Of a stretch of 64,000 nucleotides of DNA, positions 37,858 through 45,949 are shown piece after piece; the first letter of the stretch is position 1, and every line of letters starts with the position of its first letter. The position numbers and the translations under genes were made by a program. The stretch is from Vibrio toranzoniae (GTDB taxonomy: Bacteria > Pseudomonadota > Gammaproteobacteria > Enterobacterales > Vibrionaceae): positions 1,240,001 through 1,304,000 of the forward strand of contig NZ_AP025514.1 of the NCBI RefSeq assembly GCF_024347655.1. The letters run 5' to 3'. Below the pieces are notes generated by a model. It ran no database searches and was not told where the DNA came from. It saw only the letters and a program-made list of their open reading frames with translations.

Positions 37858-37912
37858 AAACCCCCGCCTAACTATCCGCTAAGAAATTGGCGAATTGTAG
37901 AGCAGGGGGAAG
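37858..37912 (-). terminator. Possible terminator after the SulA-like gene
   Basis: On the minus strand CCCCC ... GGGGGTTTTTATTT encloses a smaller CGC/GCG stem. The stem is imperfect but the T tract is good. Confidence 0.4.
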
Positions 37913-37936
37913 GCAGTATGTTTGGACTACGTCGGT

Positions 37937-38344
37937 TTAGTGAATACGTTCTGAATTGGCATCCATAAAGAAGACTTCACACTGAAAGCGCAACCCTAAC
38001 GTTCTTAGGTACTGTTGACTGAACTGGTCAATAGAAGAACTCGCAACAATCGCACTCGCATTCTTAGAGCGGATGGCTTTCTCGACTGTCTCGACTTCTG
38101 TCATTTGGTGCGATGCTTTCATATGAATAACGCGGTCGCAGCACACGTTATGTTGTTTGAGCTGCTTGGCTGATGGTCTTGGTGTTTGAGCAGTAAACAG
38201 CAGCCATTGATATTGATTGGACAGCAACGCCATTCTTGCGAACAACGCTTCCTCGTTTGAGTTTTTGTTTTTGCGAGAAACTGATGTAAATGCGCAGTGA
38301 ACTAGCGGGCTAGAGTGTTGTGCTTTAACGTGTGCTTGAATCAT
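37937..38344 (-). CDS. SulA-like SOS-controlled protein
   Basis: 135-residue soluble protein whose central part (ALLSNQYQWLLFTAQTPRPSAKQLKQ, then a TVEKAIRS-NASAIVASS block) follows the SulA/RecA-like fold of cell-division inhibitors that bind FtsZ. Sequence similarity is modest. The strongest support is a perfect LexA box at 38366, 22 bases upstream, which predicts induction on DNA damage. AAGGA ribosome-binding site before the ATG. Division inhibition is therefore a reasonable but unproven role; a RecA-inhibitor or translesion-imuA-like role is the alternative. Confidence 0.6.
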   Translation of the reverse strand: MIQAHVKAQHSSPLVHCAFTSVSRKNKNSNEEALFARMALLSNQYQWLLFTAQTPRPSAKQLKQHNVCCDRVIHMKASHQMTEVETVEKAIRSKNASAIVASSSIDQFSQQYLRTLGLRFQCEVFFMDANSERIH

Positions 38345-38365
38345 TTTGCTGTCCTTATATACATG

Positions 38366-38381
38366 CTGTATGTGTATACAG
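38366..38381. promoter_or_regulatory. LexA box of the SulA-like gene
   Basis: CTGTATGTGTATACAG is a perfect CTG-N10-CAG SOS operator (CTGT-N8-ACAG), 22-37 bases upstream of the start codon at 38344. Confidence 0.85.
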
Positions 38382-38595
38382 TAGTTTTTGTTGTTTATAA
38401 GATCAAGTTATTTTTGCGGGATTATTGGACGATCTTTGTCAAAAAAATAGATAGTGATCATCTAACTATATGAAAGTAAATAATAAATTAAATTCGAATG
38501 AATTTACTATTTTGTCTCATAAGTTGAAAAATATGTGAGCTTCATACAGGTGTATACAGTGGTTTTTGCATAAAAGTACTGTATACCTCCGTATA

Positions 38596-38627
38596 GAAGA
38601 TAAGAAGATAAGAAGATAAGAAGATAA
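38596..38627. repeat. Tandem repeat (GAAGATAA)x4
   Basis: Four perfect 8-bp copies in non-coding DNA between two small genes. Short tandem repeats like this vary in copy number between strains. Confidence 0.95.
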
Positions 38628-38637
38628 GCCGCAGATA

Positions 38638-38661
38638 CAAAAAAAGCGCCTTAGGCGCTTT
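38638..38661 (-). terminator. Terminator after the small zinc-ribbon gene
   Basis: AAGCGCC/GGCGCTT stem with a 3-base loop, followed on the minus strand by seven T. Confidence 0.85.
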
Positions 38662-38682
38662 CTTATATTTCAGAAGTGTTAC

Positions 38683-38871
38683 TTATCTCAGTGTCGCTTG
38701 GGAGAGTTTCGCTCTCATTTCCATTTCACCAATATTGAACTGGCGAACATCAATGGTTGCAATATCATTGCACTCTTTACATGCATGATGACACTTACCA
38801 TCTAGGTAGTCGTGCTTTTTTACTAGGCTTGGCTTTTTGCACCAATCACAAACGCCTTCTATTGTGAACAT
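38683..38871 (-). CDS. Small zinc-ribbon protein, 62 residues
   Basis: Contains CDWCKK (C-x2-C) near residue 8 and KCHHACKECND (C-x3-C-x2-C, with His) near 26, a likely single zinc site, then a charged C-terminal helix. I do not recognise a named family. Strong ribosome-binding site (GAGGAGAG) before the ATG at 38871, its own terminator, and a perfect 6-bp inverted repeat just upstream support a real regulated gene. Confidence 0.7.
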   Translation of the reverse strand: MFTIEGVCDWCKKPSLVKKHDYLDGKCHHACKECNDIATIDVRQFNIGEMEMRAKLSQATLR

Positions 38872-38881
38872 ATTCTCTCCT

Positions 38882-38900
38882 CACCTGTATACGCCAGGTG
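38882..38900. promoter_or_regulatory. Operator candidate CACCTG-N7-CAGGTG
   Basis: Perfect 6-bp inverted repeat with TATACGC spacer, 11-29 bases upstream of the zinc-ribbon start and close to its ribosome-binding site. It shares CTGTATAC with the elements near 38550 and 38585, but its spacing is not that of a LexA box. Confidence 0.4.
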
Positions 38901-39036
38901 TATTTTCGGCGCAAATTATGACACAAGTAAGACCTATTAGTTAATAGTTTGTTACCTATTTTTGAGAAGGGGATCGATTGCAACACTAATAAAGTCGGTA
39001 TATTTGTGACTTTGTAAATTTAATAAGTGTGCTTGT

Positions 39037-40152
39037 TTACGGTTTTGTAACATTTTCTAGTAGGATTTTTAGTGCATTGTTCAAGCGCTTCATTTCTTCG
39101 TCGCACCCGCTAGCGTCAGGGTGGTATATTTTTGATAGTTGTTTGTATCTAGCTTTTACACTTCTCTGTTCAGGAATAGAGCTCGGTGTATATCCGAATA
39201 AAGCGCAAGCCATTTGTAATTTTTGTATTTCCTTTGAATTTTTCTGTTTCTTTAGTTCGGTAAACATCGCATGCAGTTGTCTTTTTTGATGCTTTATCGT
39301 AGCACTTTGAGCTTTTATCTGATCTTCAAGAGAATCCCGTTGCTGGCTCAATATCGCAGAGTTTGGGTTATGTCTCGCTCGGATTATAAAGAGAGTGGTG
39401 GTAACGCTTAAAAGTGCAACAAGTGCGCCAATCGATAACTCAAACATCGATATATTTGCTAAAGAAGGCGGTTGGCGTGAGTTTGAATCTGGATTCCTCG
39501 GTAGAGAACTAGAGGTTTGCTTAGAGTTACTTGAAGTATCAGTACTATTATCGAGCTGTTCAATTGAAGAAATCTGCTTTGCGCGTTGTTGGTTGAATTG
39601 TGTTTCCAGAACACGATTGTATCCATCTTCTGCGTCAGGATGGTCTGGTAAGGCTGCTTCATACCATAGCTGCGCGGCATCTAGTGGTTGAAGGAGCTCC
39701 TTATTAAGTGAGGACTCGTAGATCTTAGCTACTTCTAGAGGCGCTTGCTTGTTACCTTGCAATGCCGCTTTGATGAACCACTCTAAGGCTTGTTTGTTAT
39801 CTTGCTCGACACTTGTTCCCGCCAAGTACCACTCGCCGAGTTTAAATTGCGCATCTGAATTGCCATTATCTGCTGATTGCGTATACCAATAAAATGCGTC
39901 GCTGGTGCTAAGGGGGACGTCGCCCCCCGACTCATAAGCTTGAGCTAACTGATATTGAGAAACTGGATCTTGAGGTTGTGATTCTAGTGAAAACTCACCA
40001 CTGCTTTCAGCATAAACGAAATGTGTGATTGACAACTGTATCGTGGAAAAGGTGAGGGCTAGAAATAGAGTTCTAAGAAATGACGACGACAACAAGTTGG
40101 ATAAGATAAGCAAAAGATAAGTCTCGTAAAAAGCCCAGAGTCGATAGTTCAA
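39037..40152 (-). CDS. Sel1-repeat, transmembrane, J-domain protein
   Basis: Up to 371 residues with an unusual domain order: N-terminal signal or anchor (about 25-47), Sel1-like TPR repeats about 60-175 (QYQLAQAYESGG, AFYWYTQSADNGNSDAQFKLGEWYLAG, ALEWFIKAALQGNKQAPLEVAKIYE), Ser/Asn-rich linker, a transmembrane helix about 235-258 (FELSIGALVALLSVTTTLFII), a coiled coil about 270-305, and a C-terminal J-domain with intact HPD (YKQLSKIYHPDASG, about 340). The Sel1 part should be periplasmic and the J-domain cytoplasmic, so it may recruit DnaK to a membrane complex. The first codon is TTG and no ATG precedes the signal; the exact start is uncertain. Confidence 0.75.
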   Translation of the reverse strand: MNYRLWAFYETYLLLILSNLLSSSFLRTLFLALTFSTIQLSITHFVYAESSGEFSLESQPQDPVSQYQLAQAYESGGDVPLSTSDAFYWYTQSADNGNSDAQFKLGEWYLAGTSVEQDNKQALEWFIKAALQGNKQAPLEVAKIYESSLNKELLQPLDAAQLWYEAALPDHPDAEDGYNRVLETQFNQQRAKQISSIEQLDNSTDTSSNSKQTSSSLPRNPDSNSRQPPSLANISMFELSIGALVALLSVTTTLFIIRARHNPNSAILSQQRDSLEDQIKAQSATIKHQKRQLHAMFTELKKQKNSKEIQKLQMACALFGYTPSSIPEQRSVKARYKQLSKIYHPDASGCDEEMKRLNNALKILLENVTKP

Positions 40153-40178
40153 TATGAATACATTGATGATTGTTGGTT

Positions 40179-40209
40179 AGCCGTATTACTTTGAATAAGT
40201 AACACGGCT
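40179..40209 (-). promoter_or_regulatory. Strong intergenic hairpin
   Basis: 13-bp arms 40179-40191 and 40197-40209 with a 5-base loop. The one imperfect position is a G-U pair on the minus-strand RNA but a mismatch on the plus strand, which suggests selection for a minus-strand RNA structure. No T tract, so not a simple terminator. It lies between the lipoprotein stop and the J-domain gene start. Confidence 0.5.
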
Positions 40210-40268
40210 GACAAGCAACTATATAATGGTTAATTCAATAGATAAAGACGAGCTGGGCTTTAGTTGTG

Positions 40269-40937
40269 CTACTTAAGTGGCAAGATTTGAATTTCTACGC
40301 GACGGTTGCAAGCACGACCTTGAGAGGTTTTGTTGTCACAAAGAGGGTAGCGCTCACCGTTACCACGGGCAATAGCACGACCTGCCGCTACATTTTGAGA
40401 GACCAAGAATGAACGAACGGATTCGGCGCGACGCTCGGAAAGGATTTGGTTAGTCGATTCACGGCCAGTGCTGTCAGTGTGACCTTCAATCACTAGGCTA
40501 GTATCTGGATATTCAACTAAGATACGAGCAACACCGCGCAGCGTGTTGTGAATGCTAGACTGCAAAGCGTAAGAGCTGGAATCAAAACCGATGCCGTTCT
40601 CTAGACGAAGTAGAAGTTGGTTCTCACCTACACGCTGTACTTGAACTCCTGAGTTCATTAGCTCTTCACGAAGTGCGGCTTCTTGTTGGTCAAAGTAGTA
40701 ACCAACACCTCCGCCAACGGCAGCTCCGCCCGCAGCACCAATTAAAGCCCGCTTACGGCGGTCTTTAGAATCGTCACCGGTAACAGCCCCAGCAACGGCG
40801 CCTGCGATAGCACCAATTAGAGCGCCTTGAGTTGCAGAGTTAGTCTCAGACTCGCCAGTTGTCGCGTTTTGGCGTTGCGTTGCCTGGCAACCCGTTAGAG
40901 CGGCAGTAAGCGCTAGGGCTAGAGTGATTTTTTTCAA
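40269..40937 (-). CDS. OmpA-like lipoprotein with glycine zipper (YiaD-type)
   Basis: 222 residues: lipobox LTGC with lipidated Cys17, glycine-zipper repeats about 38-85 (GALIGAIAGAVAGAVTG and GAAGGAAVGGGVGYYFD), and a C-terminal OmpA domain that binds peptidoglycan (LVIEGHTDSTGRES, LSERRAESVRSFLV, CNRRVEIQI). An outer-membrane lipoprotein tying membrane to wall is the expected role. It lies just upstream of the J-domain gene on the same strand, 116 bases apart. Confidence 0.9.
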   Translation of the reverse strand: MKKITLALALTAALTGCQATQRQNATTGESETNSATQGALIGAIAGAVAGAVTGDDSKDRRKRALIGAAGGAAVGGGVGYYFDQQEAALREELMNSGVQVQRVGENQLLLRLENGIGFDSSSYALQSSIHNTLRGVARILVEYPDTSLVIEGHTDSTGRESTNQILSERRAESVRSFLVSQNVAAGRAIARGNGERYPLCDNKTSQGRACNRRVEIQILPLK

Positions 40938-41048
40938 CGTATTTCTCCATCATGTACTTCAGTCAAACGATGAATTCGAATGACAAACATAGTCCTGTAA
41001 ATCTTATTGATGGTTTTTATCAATACGCTGATGCAATGTAAAGTGGCT

Positions 41049-41738
41049 CTATGATTTAGTTATCTTTTTCGCTGCCTGGGCGCCGGCAACTGGTCTATTA
41101 ACAGACAGTTTACGGCCTTTCTTCAAGCCAACTTCATAATCTGCGGTGAGGTTTTTCATCGCTTCTCTCAGTTGTTGCTTGAAAGTTTCGCGGTCGATAT
41201 TTTTGAATTCTTTATCAATGTAGTTATTGATCTTGTTGTTTGATTCATCGTCTGGGGTAATAGTAGGTAGCTTCTCAAGCGCACCTTCAACCCAACCTGA
41301 AACAAACGAGTTCACACGACGTGTAACCTCTAATGATCCGGTTCCAGAGCCAGCGAAGCTATTTCTGAATTGGCCCGTGTGTTCATTCAGCTCGCGATAA
41401 ATAATATCGAACGCAAAAGCTGCAAAGATAGCGCGATCGGCTTCACCAATGAATTCAACACGCTTGAGGCCTTTGTGATTCAGTAGCACGGCTTCAACAC
41501 CAAATTTGGTGTTGATACCACGAATAACACGCAGCAGTGTAGAACTGATATTTGCAGGTAACAGATGACTGGATTGAGTTTTTCCCATCTTGATAAACTC
41601 AATATCGTCTTTTTCGAGACCATATTTCAGCATCAAGCTGTGCGCCATTTTTATCGCATTGGCAGCTTCATTGACGTTCGCAGAATTTCCAAGCTCAAGA
41701 CACTTGGCAATTTTCTTTAGGGCTTTTTTCTTATCCAT
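41049..41738 (-). CDS. DUF2786 domain protein
   Basis: 229-residue cytosolic protein with an N-terminal DUF2786 helical domain (DKKKALKKIAKCLELGNSANVNEAANAIKMAHSLMLKYGL), followed by a basic, partly helical region ending in a KKGRKLSVNRP tail. Function unknown; the family occurs in phages and bacteria, sometimes next to nucleic-acid enzymes. Stands alone here, with no partner genes in the same transcription unit. Confidence 0.82.
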   Translation of the reverse strand: MDKKKALKKIAKCLELGNSANVNEAANAIKMAHSLMLKYGLEKDDIEFIKMGKTQSSHLLPANISSTLLRVIRGINTKFGVEAVLLNHKGLKRVEFIGEADRAIFAAFAFDIIYRELNEHTGQFRNSFAGSGTGSLEVTRRVNSFVSGWVEGALEKLPTITPDDESNNKINNYIDKEFKNIDRETFKQQLREAMKNLTADYEVGLKKGRKLSVNRPVAGAQAAKKITKS

Positions 41739-41871
41739 CGACTACTTAATCATTACCGCAAATTTTTAAAAGTCCGACATTTTACATGTTTTGACCGGTA
41801 ACAGAAAGTTAAAACTCACATATAAGCCTATAGGTCTGGTGATGAAGTCGAGGTAAAGCTGTTTTTCGAAA

Positions 41872-41902
41872 AATAAAAACGCCATCAGCGTATTGATGGC
41901 GT
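41872..41902 (-). terminator. Terminator after the DUF3334 gene
   Basis: ACGCCATCA (41879-41887) and TGATGGCGT (41894-41902); on the minus strand followed by TTTTTA. Confidence 0.85.
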
Positions 41903-41942
41903 TAGTGAGGTTATTTATCAGAACGACTAGGGCTTTGTGGAG

Positions 41943-42626
41943 TTAGATTCCGAGTTCATCGAGTAGATCCGCTGCAGAATCGTTGCCTGAGCTTTGAGTG
42001 GGTTTGTTTGCTCCTTGCATATTTTTCTGAGTAGTTTCAAGAATGCTATCTGGACATTCGTCCTCAGCGATTTCAAATTCTTCCAATTGGATGAATTCTG
42101 TCTTATCCATGGCTAACTCAAGATAGAAGATATTGTTCTTTTCGGTTGAGAAAGTTACACGGCGCGCTTGTGGACGATCTAGGTTGGTGTCTACAGAAAG
42201 GTTAACTTGCTTGTTAAGCGCCAGCATTTTAGGCTGGTTTTGCGTGATGTTAGTTTGCAGTTCTTTACGGATTTTATTCGTAAAGTCGCCGACTAATTGA
42301 TTCATTAATTCACCCAATACATCACCAACTTCGTCTGAAGTATGGAGAACAGCAAGTTCTTCTTCTGGCATCCCCATGTTACGCATATAATTGGCATAGA
42401 TCTCTAATGCCGCTTTTGACGTAAAGTTGATAACAACAAGACCGGAAAAACCACCGTCAAATAAGACGAAACAGCCGAAATCAGGTTTCAAACTCGTTTT
42501 ATTGATTTTTTGAACCATGGCTGAATAGGACACTTGAGAAGCCGTCGCTGAAGTGAGTACGCTGGAGACTGATTGGCATAGCTTAAGAAGAATATCTTCA
42601 GTTGTGACTGTTTTGTTTTTTTTCAT
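41943..42626 (-). CDS. DUF3334 protein; CheX/CheC-like phosphatase fold with CheZ-like tail
   Basis: 227 residues. The central domain carries D102-x3-E106-x2-N109-x22-P132 (D-VLG-E-LM-N ... P), which is exactly the consensus for CheY-P phosphatases of the CheC/CheX/FliY group, preceded by CheX-like GCFVLFDGGFSGLVVINFT strands. After the domain comes an acidic, low-complexity linker of about 35 residues, and the protein ends ADLLDELGI, very like the last residues of CheZ (DDLLDSLGF), the peptide by which CheZ docks on CheY-P. I infer a response-regulator phosphatase. ATG at 42626 is preferred to an upstream TTG. Not in an operon with other chemotaxis genes. Confidence 0.8.
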   Translation of the reverse strand: MKKNKTVTTEDILLKLCQSVSSVLTSATASQVSYSAMVQKINKTSLKPDFGCFVLFDGGFSGLVVINFTSKAALEIYANYMRNMGMPEEELAVLHTSDEVGDVLGELMNQLVGDFTNKIRKELQTNITQNQPKMLALNKQVNLSVDTNLDRPQARRVTFSTEKNNIFYLELAMDKTEFIQLEEFEIAEDECPDSILETTQKNMQGANKPTQSSGNDSAADLLDELGI

Positions 42627-42846
42627 TGTGATGTGCTCGTGAAGTGCCTTAAACAAAATGTTATTCAATATATTACTACTGAATTAAGACAAAAGTGACT
42701 ATTTCTCTATTCTTGCACTGAGATTCTTATTTGAGCACCTTTTTATATGATCTTAATAGTAGTAAAGTGACGAAATTCAAAGAAAATTACTAAAATCTCA
42801 AATAACCCAATGCTGATAGGATCAGCGAAGTAGGGGCAGGAAGCAA

Positions 42847-45800
42847 ATGTTACCAAGACTTCAACTCAATGCTGATGTCGACCCAGTAGTCGTACGCTTT
42901 TTAGATGATTTAAAAACAGTGGGCTTTACTGGCGACATTGAATCTCAATATTCTAGCCGTTTGGCCGTGGCGACTGATAACAGTGTCTATCAGCAATTGC
43001 CACAGGCTGTCATTCTTCCTAAGACAACGCACGACGTTGCATTGATCGGCAAAGTTGGCTCTAAATCCGCTTACGAACGAGTGACTTTTTCTCCTCGTGG
43101 CGGTGGTACTGGCACCAACGGACAGTCATTAACAAAAGGCGTGGTGGTTGACCTATCACGATATATGAATAAGGTTCTTGAGATTAACGAAAACGAAGGC
43201 TGGGTAAGAGTTCAGTCTGGCGTCGTTAAAGACCAACTGAACGATGCTGTGCGTCCCTACGGTTACTTTTTTTCTCCAGATCTTTCAACCAGTAACCGAG
43301 CAACTATAGGTGGCATGGTTAATACCGATGCTTCTGGTCAAGGGTCACTCAAGTACGGGAAAACCTCTGATCATGTGTTGTCGCTGCAAGCAGTGTTCGC
43401 AGATGGTTCATGTCTCGAATCTGATTTATCACACGGCTTACCCGTTGAGGGTGAATTTGCTCACCATGCACTTGCGGTGACTGAGGCTGTTTGTCGTGAA
43501 AAACGTGCTCAAATCCTAAATAAATTCCCCCCGTTGAATCGCTTTTTAACAGGCTATGATCTAAAGAATGCAATCAACGAACAAGATGACAGCTTTGACC
43601 TGACTCGCGTTCTATGTGGCGCTGAAGGTTCTTTAGCATTCATCACGGAAGCAAAATTAAACCTAACCAAGATTCCAAAAGCTCGAACACTGGTTAACGT
43701 AAAATACAACACGTTTGACTCTGCGTTGCGTAATGCGCCGTTCATGGTTGAAGCGAAAGCACTGTCTGTTGAAACCGTTGATTCAAGAGTATTGAATCTT
43801 GCAAAGCAAGATATTGTTTGGCACACCGTGAGCGACCTGCTTATGGATGTGCCAAATAAAGAGATGCTTGGCATCAACATGGTTGAGTTTGCTGGGCAAG
43901 ATGAAGCGGAAGTTGAACAACAAGTTCAAGCGTTGACTGCACAACTTGAAACCATGGTAGAAACCGAAGAAGCGGGTGTGATTGGCTTCCAAGTGTGCAG
44001 CGACTTAGCGAGCATTGGCCGAATCTACAACATGCGTAAGAAAGCGGTGGGTCTGTTAGGTGCGGCGAAAGGCCGAGCTAAGCCGGTCGCTTTTGCTGAA
44101 GATACCTGTGTACCACCGGAAAACTTGGCGGATTTTATCTCTGAATTTAGAGTGTTACTCGATTCCAAAGAGTTGAACTACGGCATGTTTGGTCACGTTG
44201 ACGCGGGCGTATTGCACGTTCGTCCGGCTTTAGATTTGTGTGACCCGATGCAAGAAGCATTAATGCACGAAGTCTCTGATGAAGTGGTTAAGCTGGTGGC
44301 GAAATACGGCGGCTTGATGTGGGGTGAGCACGGTAAAGGTTTCCGTTCTGAGTATGGACCTGACTTCTTTGGTGAAGAGCTGTTTACCGAATTAAGACGT
44401 GTTAAAGCAGCGTTCGACCCGCACAACAAGATGAACCCAGGCAAGATCTGTACGCCATTAGAAAGCGACGCTGAATTGGTGAAAGTCACCGATACCAAGC
44501 GTGGCTTCTATGACCGTCAGATAGACGTTCAAGTCCGTGACAGCTTTAAGCAAGCGATGGAATGTAACGGCAACGGCTTGTGCTTTAACTACGATACGAG
44601 CTCGCCAATGTGCCCTTCGATGAAAGTCACGGCAGACCGTCGTCACTCACCAAAAGGCCGTGCAGGCCTCGTGAGAGAATGGTTGCGTCAGTTGACGGAG
44701 CAAGGCGTCGATATTCTTGATTTAGAGCAAGAAGCGCTGAAGGACAATACTCCGCTCAAAACCATGGTTGAGCGTGTTCGTAACACGATGAACAAACGCC
44801 ATGAGTACGATTTCTCGCATGAAGTTCACGAAGCGATGAATGGTTGTCTTGCATGTAAAGCGTGTGCGAGCCAGTGTCCTATTAAAGTCGATGTGCCGAG
44901 CTTCCGTTCTCGATTCTTAAACATCTATTACTCGCGTTATCAGCGCCCAGCAAAAGACTATTTAGTTGCCAACATTGAATCCATGCTGCCGCTGATGGCG
45001 AAAGCGCCGAAAGTTGTGAACGCAGCATTGGGGCAAAAGTGGGTTCAATCTGCAACGGCGAAAACAGTCGGTTATGTCGATGCACCATTGATGTCGGTGC
45101 CTACGCTGAAAAATCGTCTGGCGAGTAAAGAACTGCAGCTGTTCGATATTCAATATCTAGAAGGTCTTTCTTCGGAACAGAAGAAGCAGCATGTATTGAT
45201 CGTCCAAGACCCGTTTACTAGCTTCTATGATGCAGAGGTGGTTGAAGACTTCGTCACTCTGGCTCAAAAGCTTGGCAAAACTCCGGTCTTACTGCCATTC
45301 AAGCCAAATGGTAAAGCACTGCACATCAAAGGCTTTTTAAGTCGTTTTGCACGTGAGGCGAAATCGACGTCTGATTTCTTGTCGATGGTCGCTGATATTG
45401 GTATTCCTTTAGTGGGTGTCGATCCGGCTCTGGTACTTTGTTACCGCGATGAATACGTCGAGATCTTAGCGGATAAGCGTGGCGACTTTGATGTGCTCAC
45501 CGTGCATGAGTGGTTAATGCCATCGCTCGGTGACTTTGAAGCGCGTTCTACAAGTGAGGAAATGTGGTACTTGTTCGCCCACTGTACTGAGAAAACCAAA
45601 ATGCCGAATGCTGAAAAAGAGTGGGGCGCTATCTTTAAACACTTTGGCGCTGCACTTACCAGTGTTCCTGTCGGTTGCTGTGGTATGGCGGGTACCTTCG
45701 GGCATGAAGTCGATAAGCTACAGATGTCGAAAGATATATTCAGTCTAAGTTGGAAGCCAAGGATGCAAGACTTACCGAAAGAGCGTTGCTTAGTGACGGG

Positions 45801-45882
45801 GTATTCCTGCCGAAGCCAAGTGAAGCGTTTTGAAGGTGAGAAGCTTGCTCACCCATTACAGGCGCTAGCCAAAATTCTTTAA
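42847..45882 (+). CDS. ydiJ: D-2-hydroxyacid dehydrogenase YdiJ (FAD and Fe-S)
   Basis: 1011-residue fusion: FAD-binding type 4 domain (about 45-270; RGGGTGTNGQS, NTDASGQGSLKYGKT), FAD-linked oxidase C-terminal domain (about 275-545; HVDAGVLHVRPALD, GEHGKG, NPGKICTP), a ferredoxin-like 4Fe-4S module with CLACKACASQCPIKVDVP near 660, and a C-terminal heterodisulfide-reductase-type Cys-rich domain with VGCCGMAGTFGHE. E. coli YdiJ (1018 residues) oxidises D-2-hydroxyglutarate and passes electrons to the respiratory chain. Single-gene unit ending at the terminator at 45890. Confidence 0.92.
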   Translation: MLPRLQLNADVDPVVVRFLDDLKTVGFTGDIESQYSSRLAVATDNSVYQQLPQAVILPKTTHDVALIGKVGSKSAYERVTFSPRGGGTGTNGQSLTKGVVVDLSRYMNKVLEINENEGWVRVQSGVVKDQLNDAVRPYGYFFSPDLSTSNRATIGGMVNTDASGQGSLKYGKTSDHVLSLQAVFADGSCLESDLSHGLPVEGEFAHHALAVTEAVCREKRAQILNKFPPLNRFLTGYDLKNAINEQDDSFDLTRVLCGAEGSLAFITEAKLNLTKIPKARTLVNVKYNTFDSALRNAPFMVEAKALSVETVDSRVLNLAKQDIVWHTVSDLLMDVPNKEMLGINMVEFAGQDEAEVEQQVQALTAQLETMVETEEAGVIGFQVCSDLASIGRIYNMRKKAVGLLGAAKGRAKPVAFAEDTCVPPENLADFISEFRVLLDSKELNYGMFGHVDAGVLHVRPALDLCDPMQEALMHEVSDEVVKLVAKYGGLMWGEHGKGFRSEYGPDFFGEELFTELRRVKAAFDPHNKMNPGKICTPLESDAELVKVTDTKRGFYDRQIDVQVRDSFKQAMECNGNGLCFNYDTSSPMCPSMKVTADRRHSPKGRAGLVREWLRQLTEQGVDILDLEQEALKDNTPLKTMVERVRNTMNKRHEYDFSHEVHEAMNGCLACKACASQCPIKVDVPSFRSRFLNIYYSRYQRPAKDYLVANIESMLPLMAKAPKVVNAALGQKWVQSATAKTVGYVDAPLMSVPTLKNRLASKELQLFDIQYLEGLSSEQKKQHVLIVQDPFTSFYDAEVVEDFVTLAQKLGKTPVLLPFKPNGKALHIKGFLSRFAREAKSTSDFLSMVADIGIPLVGVDPALVLCYRDEYVEILADKRGDFDVLTVHEWLMPSLGDFEARSTSEEMWYLFAHCTEKTKMPNAEKEWGAIFKHFGAALTSVPVGCCGMAGTFGHEVDKLQMSKDIFSLSWKPRMQDLPKERCLVTGYSCRSQVKRFEGEKLAHPLQALAKIL

Positions 45883-45889
45883 TACATTT

Positions 45890-45914
45890 AGCCCAGCAAT
45901 TGCTGGGCTTTTTT
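45890..45914 (+). terminator. Terminator after ydiJ
   Basis: AGCCCAGCAA (45890-45899) and TTGCTGGGCT (45900-45909) form a 20-bp palindrome, then TTTTTT. Confidence 0.9.
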
Positions 45915-45949
45915 CTAAACTAACAATGGAATTGTTAATAAGGAAAGCT

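Larger units (their letters stand above)
38382..38682. other. Intergenic region with repeated CTGTATAC-type sequences
   Basis: About 300 bases without a gene. It holds two partly palindromic CTGTATAC-type elements (around 38545-38562, as ATACAGGTGTATACAG, and 38578-38595, as ACTGTATACCTCCGTAT), the GAAGATAA repeat and the terminator of the next minus-strand gene. Confidence 0.5.
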
